NCBI GenBank assembly: GCA_018821745.1
Contig: JAHJLU010000734.1
Span: 1 to 6,167 of the forward strand
From: Myxococcota bacterium
GTDB taxonomy: Bacteria > Myxococcota_A > Polyangia > HGW-17
DNA: 6,167 nucleotides
Reading direction: 5' to 3'
A model generated the notes under the pieces. That model was given only the letters and a program-made list of their open reading frames with translations, was not told the DNA's origin and did not search any database. Below are positions 1 to 5,779 of the stretch, one piece after another. Made by a program: the position numbers and the translations under genes. Within the stretch, counting starts at the first letter, position 1. Each line of letters opens with the position of its first letter.

Positions 1-1379
1 CTGGGCTGGTTATAGTCGCTGTCGTGATCCGCCCGGGGGTTATATTTAATGTAGGGTGCGATTCCAGGCCATTTATGGGCCTTCAGGCCAGAGCAGTCCA
101 TGTCTTTGTCCTGGCTCTTCTTGGCAACGGTCCGGAGGGGCGGGAAGGCGATGAGGCCGTTGTAAGAACCAAGGGGATGGGCCGCTTTCCTGCTGTTATC
201 TTTGTATCCGTAGTGTTTGCGGTCATTTTTTTCGCTGGCCGCCACGATCCCTGACCCGATTTTGCCGATGGTGTTGGGGAGCGCAAGAACAATGGAGATG
301 CCTGCAGTCGCGAGGCCGAAGCCGTTGTCAAGGAAGTCGTCGGATGAGAGGTAGTCACCCTGGATGTAGTTGTCCTTGACGTGAATCTTTTTCACTTCAG
401 GCTCGGGCTTGTCTTTGACGGTGAGCTTGGTGGCACCCTGTTTGTCACCCCAGACGTTGGACACCAGCCAGCTCGCGAAACCGAAACCGCTGCGGTCGAA
501 GATGGACTTCTCGGAGCGGGAGGCGTTGGCCATCTCGGTCATGATCTTGACGGCATCCTTGTTGGCGTCCTTTTTCCGCTTTTTAAAGTTGGATAGATCC
601 CCGGTGAGTCCGCCGATGATCAGATCGACCAGGGAGGGGTTGAGGCCAGAGCCTGCATCAAAGGTTGCCCTGTATTCCAATGTGTTGAGGGCCGCGTTAA
701 TCATGATATTGCCGAGGCTGTTCCCCTTCATGAACTTCATGCGGTTATCGCCCCCGCGTGGAGTGTACATGTCGTCGATGATGGCCTGCATCCCGCTGAA
801 AATGTGGGCGTTGAGCATTACAAGTCGTATCAACTGGGTATGCCACAACATATATTCGTTGAACAACCCCAGCGCCTCAATGGCCATGGGCGCGATGTAA
901 TGGATCAATTCGAAGGCATACCTCGCGATCATGACCACCACCGAGGCGATCATGGTAATCACCTTGAAGATCTTTGCCAGAATGCAGTATGGGATTTTCA
1001 CGGGGATGGGAAACACGGAGCATCCAAAGTCAAGGCTGCTGGTGACACAGGCGATGAGATCCTTGACCGTCCCGACCATGAACAGCGAATAGTTCGCGTA
1101 GTTCATGTAGCTCTGTACCGCCATGGCAGCATTATAGTTCACGATCTGCGTGCGGTTGGTGAGGGCTACAAAGTTGAACGAACGCGCTTCCATGGCGGCG
1201 AGGGAGTAGGCGGCCGCGTCCGCAGTGTTCTGCAGCATTATCTTCTCCCGGATAGCCTGTCCCAGGTTGAGGGTAGCGACCACGGAGAGGGCCATGATGA
1301 ACAGCCCTACCGCCGAGAGGGGAAATGCCTGCCCATGTTTTTTGCTCAACAGTCTTTTCATTGTTTCAGTCTGTCGCAT
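1..1379 (-). CDS. TadG-like (Tad domain) pilus-assembly/envelope protein, 3' end beyond window
   Basis: An uninterrupted minus-strand frame of 459 codons starts at ATG 1379 and runs off the left edge, so the C-terminus is missing. The start is supported by AGGAG at 1391-1387, seven bases upstream. The N-terminus is a short basic tail, then GQAFPL (residues 16-21), one hydrophobic helix (about 22-40) and the motif LQNTADAAAYSLA (49-61). This is the hallmark of the Tad/TadG-like N-terminal domain, which anchors the protein in the inner membrane with the rest outside the cytoplasm. A second hydrophobic stretch (about 133-170) and a weaker one (about 357-384) follow. Three cysteines (C111, C120, C132) lie close together, with another near 429, so disulfides are possible. 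Unlike the TadE-like neighbour, it has no glutamate at +5 after the glycine, so prepilin-peptidase processing is not predicted. It lies 24 bases downstream of the TadE-like gene, probably in the same operon. The family call is good; the exact role is inferred. Confidence 0.85.
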   Translation of the reverse strand, partial: MRQTETMKRLLSKKHGQAFPLSAVGLFIMALSVVATLNLGQAIREKIMLQNTADAAAYSLAAMEARSFNFVALTNRTQIVNYNAAMAVQSYMNYANYSLFMVGTVKDLIACVTSSLDFGCSVFPIPVKIPYCILAKIFKVITMIASVVVMIARYAFELIHYIAPMAIEALGLFNEYMLWHTQLIRLVMLNAHIFSGMQAIIDDMYTPRGGDNRMKFMKGNSLGNIMINAALNTLEYRATFDAGSGLNPSLVDLIIGGLTGDLSNFKKRKKDANKDAVKIMTEMANASRSEKSIFDRSGFGFASWLVSNVWGDKQGATKLTVKDKPEPEVKKIHVKDNYIQGDYLSSDDFLDNGFGLATAGISIVLALPNTIGKIGSGIVAASEKNDRKHYGYKDNSRKAAHPLGSYNGLIAFPPLRTVAKKSQDKDMDCSGLKAHKWPGIAPYIKYNPRADHDSDYNQP

Positions 1380-1386
1380 AATATTT

Positions 1387-1391
1387 CTCCT
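1387..1391 (-). promoter_or_regulatory. Ribosome-binding site of the TadG-like gene
   Basis: AGGAG with a seven-base spacer to ATG 1379. It sits within the 24-base gap after the TadE-like stop codon (TAG, 1406-1404), which leaves little room for a separate promoter and suggests co-transcription. A second in-frame ATG at 1361 has no comparable site. Confidence 0.8.
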
Positions 1392-1403
1392 GACTGTTTC
1401 AGC

Positions 1404-2357
1404 CTATGGCACACCCAGGGCAATAGCCCTGCGGTAAGGGTTTGACTGCATACGCATGGAATAAGTGGCCCGAAGGGGGATCATGAAAACCGCCCCATCC
1501 TGGTCATTGCCTTTGGAGGCTTCCCACAATTTTCTGGTGAGGGCGTTTCCACCACTCAGTTCCACACGATTGGCGTCGACGAACACCGTAGCCTTCTCGT
1601 CTTTCTGGGGGTTCCAGATGGCTCCATGGAGTTCCTGCCCTACCTGACCGGCGATATATGCCGTGTGGATGACGCGATTGGCGAAGGGGATACGCATGGT
1701 GTAAAGGTATGTCAATTCAATGGAGAGGCGGGTATTATCACGCCAGTCGTTTCCCTTTTTAACGTCGTCGAAGTTGATTTCCTTGTCCCCGAGGGCGCCG
1801 CCGAAGGAGCTCATTTTGGGAGAGATAACGGTAACGGTGACAATTTTATCCGTGGCGCCAAAAATGCCGTTGATGAAGGACCGCACACCCTGATCAGCGT
1901 AGCCGGCGGCAGCGTTCAGCACCGCGTCCCGGAAGCTTGAAGCGCTGCCCCCCAGTCCGAGGCCTGAGATGATGGCATCGGTTCCTCTTCTGATAAAGTT
2001 GGCGGCATCGCCGATCCTTTTATGCGCTTGATAAATCAGTGCCCGCTGAATGACCTGGGACACCATTTTGGTAACGTTTCCGGCCGTGGCTTCACTGACG
2101 ATTCCCTCAAAGGTGGGGAGCAGAGAGACGATGGCCGCGTTTTCCATGATGAAGGGGTCCGCGTTCCATACTATGCCTGCCCGCGCTGCGTTGAAGGCCG
2201 CGTACTCTGTCATAAGTCTGGCGTGCTGAATCATGGCCAATTGCAGCATGCCCAATATGATGAATGTCATGAGCGGGATAACGATGGCGGATTCAACGAG
2301 AGCCTGGCCCCGTTTTCCTCTCAATCGTTTTCTGAGCAATGGATGAGAATTGTTCAT
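1404..2357 (-). CDS. TadE-like pseudopilin-type protein with long C-terminal region
   Basis: A 317-residue protein. ATG 2357 is chosen because GGAGG (2367-2363) sits five bases upstream; the in-frame GTG at 2369 overlaps that ribosome-binding site. After a basic tail comes GQALVE (G17-E22) and a hydrophobic helix (about 23-45), followed by RLMTEYAAFNAARAGIV, the typical TadE-like pattern. Glycine followed by glutamate at +5 matches the recognition site of Tad/type IV prepilin peptidases, so cleavage after G17 is plausible. TadE-type proteins are minor pseudopilins of Tad (Flp) pilus or secretion machines. Known ones are often only 150-200 residues, so the roughly 270-residue extracytoplasmic part here is long. 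It has a Gly/Ser-rich patch (GLGLGGSASS) and ends with ATYSMRMQSN and an RR pair. I see no cysteine in it. It lies between pilT and the TadG-like gene on the same strand. The family call is strong; its partner machine is unknown. Confidence 0.88.
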   Translation of the reverse strand: MNNSHPLLRKRLRGKRGQALVESAIVIPLMTFIILGMLQLAMIQHARLMTEYAAFNAARAGIVWNADPFIMENAAIVSLLPTFEGIVSEATAGNVTKMVSQVIQRALIYQAHKRIGDAANFIRRGTDAIISGLGLGGSASSFRDAVLNAAAGYADQGVRSFINGIFGATDKIVTVTVISPKMSSFGGALGDKEINFDDVKKGNDWRDNTRLSIELTYLYTMRIPFANRVIHTAYIAGQVGQELHGAIWNPQKDEKATVFVDANRVELSGGNALTRKLWEASKGNDQDGAVFMIPLRATYSMRMQSNPYRRAIALGVP

Positions 2358-2362
2358 GGCTT

Positions 2363-2367
2363 CCTCC
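2363..2367 (-). promoter_or_regulatory. Ribosome-binding site of the TadE-like gene
   Basis: GGAGG with a five-base spacer to ATG 2357. It overlaps the alternative in-frame GTG at 2369-2367 and therefore decides the start in favour of the ATG. Confidence 0.85.
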
Positions 2368-2435
2368 ACTTATTATAATGGCTCATCACCCTGTAATAAA
2401 GTATCGGTTAAGTGGTCCCCCGGTCGATCATGTGG

Positions 2436-2519
2436 CGAGAGATCCCGGGTGTTTTCTTCTTCGCGGCAGATTTTGCACCGCCGGAGAGGGCCCCCGATTC
2501 CCGAGAGGAGATCTCTCGG
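2436..2519 (-). promoter_or_regulatory. Alternative-stem region between pilT and the TadE-like gene
   Basis: In the minus-strand transcript, the segment just after the pilT stop reads CCGAGAGATC (2519-2510). It can pair with CTCTCGG (2507-2501), giving a perfect 7-bp stem with a 5-base loop. It can instead pair with GATCTCTCG (2444-2436), giving a perfect 9-bp long-range stem. The two pairings exclude each other. Neither is followed by a T-run on the minus strand, so this is not a standard intrinsic terminator. It could set pilT versus tadE/tadG expression, act as a processing or stability site, or be chance. The rest of the 162-base gap (2358-2519) shows no gene. Confidence 0.35.
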
Positions 2520-3599
2520 TCATACATTTATCCCCGCTTTTTGGAGCAGCGAGATAACCTCGTCCCTGTCGGTGCACCGGAGCATCGCCTCCTCCAGATC
2601 AATATCACCGTTGGCGCAGCTGCGCGCCAGGCTCTGATTAAGCGTGGTCATTCCATCTCTTTTCCCGATCTGCATCAGGGAGTACACCTGATGCAGTTTG
2701 TCCTCCCGGATGAGATTCCTGATGGCAGGATTGGGAAGGAGGAGCTCATAGGCGAGCACTCGCCCCGTTCCGCTCTTTTTGGGGATCAACTGCTGTGACA
2801 CGACCCCCATGAGGACAAAGGACAGTACATTGCGGATCTGGTTCTGCTGATGGGGCGGGAAGACGTCGAGTATACGGGAGATCGCCTGAATGGCGCCGTT
2901 GGTATGAAGGGTGGAGAAGACCACATGCCCTGTCTCGGCTATGGTGAGGGCGGCCTCAATGGTCTCGAGATCCCGCATCTCTCCGATGAGGACCACATCG
3001 GGGTCCTGTCTCAGCAAATATTTCAGGGCGTCATTGAAATTCTTTGTGTCCTGACCCACCTCCCGCTGATTTACAAGGGATTTTTTATGTTTGTGAAGGT
3101 ACTCAATGGGGTCTTCCACGGTAATAATGTGGCACCGGCGCTCATTGTTGATAACATCCAGCATGGAGGCCAGGGTAGTACTCTTTCCAGAGCCGGTGGG
3201 GCCCGTGACGAGGATGAGCCCGCGATTTTTAAAGCACAGGGGCTTGAGTTGATTGTAGGGTAACCCAAGCTCGCTCAGATCGGGAATAACAAAGGGGATA
3301 AACCGGAACGCTCCCGCTACGGCACCCCGTTGATGGTATATGTTGGCCCTGAATCGCCCGATACTGGGAACTCCAAAACTGAAATCTATTTCACGGCTGG
3401 TGTCCAAGACGGCTCGTTGCGTTTGGGTGAGCGCTTCGTAGCATATCTCCTTGGTTTCGTTGGGTCCCATGTTCTGTGTGCGTAAAGGGATGAGACGCCC
3501 GTCAATCCGGAGTTGAGGCGGACTTCCCGTTGTGATGTGCAAGTCAGAAGCACGTTGTTCGATCATTGTCTGCAAAAGTTGCTGGAGCGTAAATTCCAC
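2520..3599 (-). CDS. pilT: Type IV pilus retraction ATPase PilT
   Basis: A 359-residue cytoplasmic secretion ATPase, close to the usual PilT length of about 345-370. The start is GTG 3599 with GGAGG at 3608-3604. In order: an N-terminal PAS-like domain with SDLHIT (18-23); Walker A GPTGSGKS (133-140) with K139; the Asp box TVEDPIE (160-166); Walker B DVVLIGEMRD (201-210) with catalytic E207; the His box AETGHVVFSTLHT (221-233). The C-terminal motif AIRNLIRE (292-299) is known from PilT and is needed for retraction. It separates PilT from the extension ATPases PilB/GspE and from TadA; the short N-terminus also argues against PilB. It forms a hexamer at the inner-membrane base of type IVa pili and depolymerises the pilus using ATP. 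All catalytic boxes are intact. It is the first gene of the leftward group and is divergent from kbl. Whether it serves a type IVa pilus or the adjacent Tad-like proteins cannot be read from the sequence. Confidence 0.97.
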   Translation of the reverse strand: MEFTLQQLLQTMIEQRASDLHITTGSPPQLRIDGRLIPLRTQNMGPNETKEICYEALTQTQRAVLDTSREIDFSFGVPSIGRFRANIYHQRGAVAGAFRFIPFVIPDLSELGLPYNQLKPLCFKNRGLILVTGPTGSGKSTTLASMLDVINNERRCHIITVEDPIEYLHKHKKSLVNQREVGQDTKNFNDALKYLLRQDPDVVLIGEMRDLETIEAALTIAETGHVVFSTLHTNGAIQAISRILDVFPPHQQNQIRNVLSFVLMGVVSQQLIPKKSGTGRVLAYELLLPNPAIRNLIREDKLHQVYSLMQIGKRDGMTTLNQSLARSCANGDIDLEEAMLRCTDRDEVISLLQKAGINV

Positions 3600-3603
3600 G
3601 TTT

Positions 3604-3608
3604 CCTCC
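3604..3608 (-). promoter_or_regulatory. Ribosome-binding site of pilT (supports GTG start)
   Basis: GGAGG on the minus strand lies four bases before GTG 3599. It supports the non-ATG start, which gives a protein of normal PilT length beginning MEFTLQQLL. Confidence 0.85.
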
Positions 3609-3726
3609 GAATCAGCGATGCCGGGTTCTCTTGGGGTAGCAAAAAGAGTCCAGCGGTCACCAGGTACTATTTTAATACAAAATTTGGCCTATTAATGCTA
3701 TTTGTTTGTTCACGCGACAGGGTTTT

Positions 3727-3752
3727 CCGGCGAGGATTTATTTTCCCGCCGG
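3727..3752 (+). repeat. Inverted repeat (hairpin) in the kbl leader
   Basis: CCGGCG (3727-3732) and CGCCGG (3747-3752) form a perfect 6-bp GC-only stem around a 14-base loop, which could be extended inside by a few pairs after one mismatch. It lies about 36 bases before the kbl start codon, so it would be in the mRNA leader if transcription begins in the AT-rich core upstream. There is no T-run directly after it. The function is unknown; an operator or mRNA-stability element is possible. Confidence 0.4.
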
Positions 3753-3777
3753 TGGAATTTTGCAAACCTCAACATTT

Positions 3778-3783
3778 GGGAGG
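3778..3783 (+). promoter_or_regulatory. Ribosome-binding site of kbl
   Basis: GGGAGG with a five-base spacer to ATG 3789. It fixes the start 29 codons inside the longest open frame and gives the family-typical length. Confidence 0.9.
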
Positions 3784-3788
3784 ATTCA

Positions 3789-4988
3789 ATGTACGGAAAA
3801 TTGCAGAGCATTCTTCAGGAAGAACTGAAAACTATCAGAGAAGCCGGGCTTTATAAGTCCGAGCGGGTTGTGGTAACACCCCAGTCCACGGTGATCCGTG
3901 TGCAGGGCAGGGAGCGACCTCTCATCAACATGTGTGCCAACAATTATCTGGGGCTCGCCAACGATCCCAGGTTGGTGGAGGCGGCCAAGGCGTCTCTCGA
4001 TAAATATGCCTACGGAATGTCTTCCGTGCGCTTCATCGTCGGGACCCTGGATCTCCATAAAGAACTGGAGGCGGCCCTCGCTTCCTTCATGGGGGTTGAA
4101 GATGTCATCCTCTATTCTTCATGCTTCGATGCCAACGGTGGGCTCTTTGAGACGCTCCTGGGCCCCGAGGACGCGATTATTTCCGACGCACTGAACCATG
4201 CCTCCATCATTGACGGCGTGAGGCTCTGCAAGGCCATGCGGTTTCGGTATCGCAACAACGATATGGACGACCTCGAGGCCCAGTTGAAAGCGGCCGACGC
4301 CAAAGGTGCCCGGGTAAAAATGATCGCCACCGACGGTGTCTTCAGTATGGATGGTATCATCGCCAATCTTGGCGGAGTGTGTGACCTTGCTGACCGGTAT
4401 AACGCCCTTGTAATGGTCGATGACTCTCACGCCACAGGCTTTGTCGGCAAAAGAGGCAGGGGCAGCCATGAATACAACGGGGTAATGGATCGGGTTGATA
4501 TTGTGACCTCCACCCTGGGCAAAGCACTGGGCGGAGCCTCCGGTGGCTATACTGCAGCGAAGAAGGAAATTGTCGAGTACCTGAGGCAGCGCAGCCGCCC
4601 CTATCTTTTCTCCAATACTCTCGCCCCCACAATCGCTTCAACAACATTAAAAGTACTGGAAATAATAGGGGAGGACACTACACTTCGGGACACTCTCGAG
4701 GAGAACTATCTCTATTTTCGCAAGCAGATGGAGCAGTTTGGGTTCACCATGTCCGGAAAAGACCACGCGATAGTCCCCGTCATGCTTGGGGATGCGCGCC
4801 TTGCAGGGCTCATGGCTGATGACCTGCTCGACGAGGGCATATACGCCATCGGGTTCAGTTTTCCTGTGGTTCCCAAAGGTGAGGCGCGCATCAGGACTCA
4901 GCTTTCAGCGCTCCACACCCGTGATCAACTTGACCAGGCCATCGCGGCCTTTGTCAAAGTTGGTCGCAAGCACGGCGTTATTGCGTAA
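3789..4988 (+). CDS. kbl: Glycine C-acetyltransferase (2-amino-3-ketobutyrate CoA ligase)
   Basis: A 399-residue PLP enzyme of the alpha-oxoamine synthase family (fold type I). E. coli Kbl has 398 residues, and long stretches match it from memory: CANNYLGLAN (49-58), YSSCFDANGGLFETLLG (109-125), ISDALNHASIIDGVRLCKA (131-149), DGVFSMDG (182-189) and the C-terminal VIA. The PLP lysine is K245 in TLGKALGGASGGY. D211 and H214 in VDDSHATGF are the expected cofactor contacts, and H137 should stack on the PLP ring. It cleaves 2-amino-3-oxobutyrate with CoA to glycine and acetyl-CoA, the second step of threonine catabolism after threonine dehydrogenase (Tdh), in the cytoplasm. BioF, HemA and Spt are relatives, but the Kbl-specific stretches decide the call. 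kbl is often next to tdh; here no tdh is in view, and the downstream gene is convergent. Confidence 0.98.
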   Translation: MYGKLQSILQEELKTIREAGLYKSERVVVTPQSTVIRVQGRERPLINMCANNYLGLANDPRLVEAAKASLDKYAYGMSSVRFIVGTLDLHKELEAALASFMGVEDVILYSSCFDANGGLFETLLGPEDAIISDALNHASIIDGVRLCKAMRFRYRNNDMDDLEAQLKAADAKGARVKMIATDGVFSMDGIIANLGGVCDLADRYNALVMVDDSHATGFVGKRGRGSHEYNGVMDRVDIVTSTLGKALGGASGGYTAAKKEIVEYLRQRSRPYLFSNTLAPTIASTTLKVLEIIGEDTTLRDTLEENYLYFRKQMEQFGFTMSGKDHAIVPVMLGDARLAGLMADDLLDEGIYAIGFSFPVVPKGEARIRTQLSALHTRDQLDQAIAAFVKVGRKHGVIA

Positions 4989-5706
4989 CAATGCCTCCAG
5001 CGTCGGGCTCATAGGGAATTTCCTTTTCAAATTTCAACCCGTTTTGCGACACGCTGAATAACAGGGGAATAACCAGCACTCCACGGGAATGGACCTCCCT
5101 GAGCTGCAGTGCGTAGGCAGGATCGATCTCTTCAGCCGCCTGAAAACGTTCACAGTCTTCCCGTTGAATGACATAGACCATGGCCGCTTTCGCCCCCTGT
5201 CCCATCAGCCTGTCCAGTTCATGCAGATGTTTGAGGCCTCGTGCGGTCACCGCGTCGGGAAACCGGGCCGTCCCCCTGTGGGCAAGCGTTACATTTTTCA
5301 CCTCGATGAACCAGGGTGTTTCCCCTTCGTATCCAAATATATCGATACGGGAATGAGCCCCCACGGACTTCTCCCGGGCGAGTCCGCTCAGCGCGGGCAG
5401 TGATGTGATCTGCCGCGCTGCGATGAGGTCACAGGTGATCTGGTTGGGGAACGCGGTGTCAATACCGACCCATATTCCATCCACAAAAACCGCCTTCCAT
5501 GAGAGAGGATATTTTCTGGAGGGGTTTTGCGAATCCCAGAGCAGGGCAGGGGCGCCACTGACGAGGAGTCCCTTCATGGATCCCGTGTTGGGGCTGTGGG
5601 CGGCTACCAATTCACCGGAGGCGAGCTGGAAGTGTGACACGAAACGATTCAATCTTTTCAGGAACTTCGCTTTAACAAGGGGTGTGGGGAAAGAAAACAA
5701 ATCCAT
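4978..5706 (-). CDS. sfsA: SfsA family protein (sugar fermentation stimulation protein A)
   Basis: A 242-residue protein; E. coli SfsA has 234. ATG 5706 is chosen because homology begins at once (MDLFSFPTPLVKAKFLKR). The longer in-frame extension to 6153 would run antisense through the next gene. The ribosome-binding site is weak (AAAGAG). Family signatures: PNTGSM (39-44), SRID (119-122), FIEVKNVTLA (133-142), FPDAVTARG (149-157) and IDPAYA (194-199). SfsA was named from E. coli, where overexpression increases maltose use, and it binds DNA without strict sequence preference. The D122...E135-x-K137 arrangement resembles a PD-(D/E)XK nuclease core, and a nuclease-like fold is accepted for the family, though its physiological role is unclear. 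It is convergent with kbl, sharing 11 bases at the stops, and divergent from the lipoprotein gene. The family call is firm; the function is not. Confidence 0.96.
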   Translation of the reverse strand: MDLFSFPTPLVKAKFLKRLNRFVSHFQLASGELVAAHSPNTGSMKGLLVSGAPALLWDSQNPSRKYPLSWKAVFVDGIWVGIDTAFPNQITCDLIAARQITSLPALSGLAREKSVGAHSRIDIFGYEGETPWFIEVKNVTLAHRGTARFPDAVTARGLKHLHELDRLMGQGAKAAMVYVIQREDCERFQAAEEIDPAYALQLREVHSRGVLVIPLLFSVSQNGLKFEKEIPYEPDAGGIVTQ

Positions 5707-5731
5707 GGGTGCTCTTTTCTTGGTAATGAAT

Positions 5732-5760
5732 TTGACTACATTGGTGCACCATGCTATACA
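5732..5760 (+). promoter_or_regulatory. Putative sigma-70 promoter for the lipoprotein gene
   Basis: TTGACT (5732-5737) as -35, a 17-base spacer, and TATACA (5755-5760) as -10, preceded by TG at 5752-5753 (extended -10). Spacing is ideal. Transcription would start near 5767, leaving a leader of only about 13 bases with the ribosome-binding site (AGAGGT, 5768-5773) almost at its 5' end, which is tight and lowers confidence. The whole element lies in the region upstream of sfsA, so regulation of the two divergent genes may be linked. Confidence 0.55.
5742..5751. repeat. 10-base palindrome in the promoter spacer
   Basis: TGGTGCACCA is a perfect palindrome lying entirely within the 17-base spacer of the putative promoter in the sfsA/lipoprotein divergent gap. 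A repressor bound here would block the rightward promoter and possibly sfsA transcription. No regulator is identified. At ten bases it could be chance. Confidence 0.35.
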
Positions 5761-5779
5761 TTGTAGTAGAGGTGTAGCC

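Larger units (their letters stand above)
3600..3788. other. Divergent intergenic region pilT / kbl
   Basis: 189 bases with no credible gene, which must hold the promoters for pilT (leftward) and kbl (rightward). An AT-rich core lies at about 3666-3710. On the minus strand TAAAAT (3674-3669) is a 5/6 match to a -10 box but has no good -35 at standard spacing. On the plus strand TATTAA (3690-3695) is a weak -10 candidate. I cannot name a specific promoter with confidence. A hairpin at 3727-3752 and the kbl ribosome-binding site occupy the right end. Confidence 0.5.

Noticed and set aside
409..1445. Plus-strand open frames at 409-900 and 804-1445.
   Set aside because: They are antisense to the continuous TadG-like frame, have no recognisable family and no good start signals.
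2358..2369. GTG start at 2369 for the TadE-like gene (four extra residues).
   Set aside because: That GTG overlaps the GGAGG ribosome-binding site serving ATG 2357 and has no site of its own.
2372..2400. TATAAT (2377-2372, minus strand) with TTTATT 17 bases upstream as a promoter for the TadE-like gene.
   Set aside because: The -10 match is perfect, but transcription would begin near 2365, inside the GGAGG ribosome-binding site, and the -35 matches at only three positions. It may be coincidence, though a weak promoter cannot be excluded.
2501..2519. Intrinsic terminator after pilT.
   Set aside because: The 7-bp stem is perfect, but no T-run follows on the transcript strand, so it is reported only as a structural element.
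3639..3652. A sigma-54-like GG...GC element on the minus strand upstream of pilT.
   Set aside because: Only nine bases separate GG and GC, while sigma-54 promoters need ten, and the flanking bases match poorly.
3702..3788. A 29-codon in-frame extension of kbl upstream of 3789.
   Set aside because: ATG 3789 has a strong GGGAGG at the right distance, gives 399 residues as in known Kbl proteins, and the extension has no family similarity.
3690..3788. A glycine riboswitch in front of kbl.
   Set aside because: The leader is too short for the aptamer, and I see none of its conserved core; only a simple hairpin is present.
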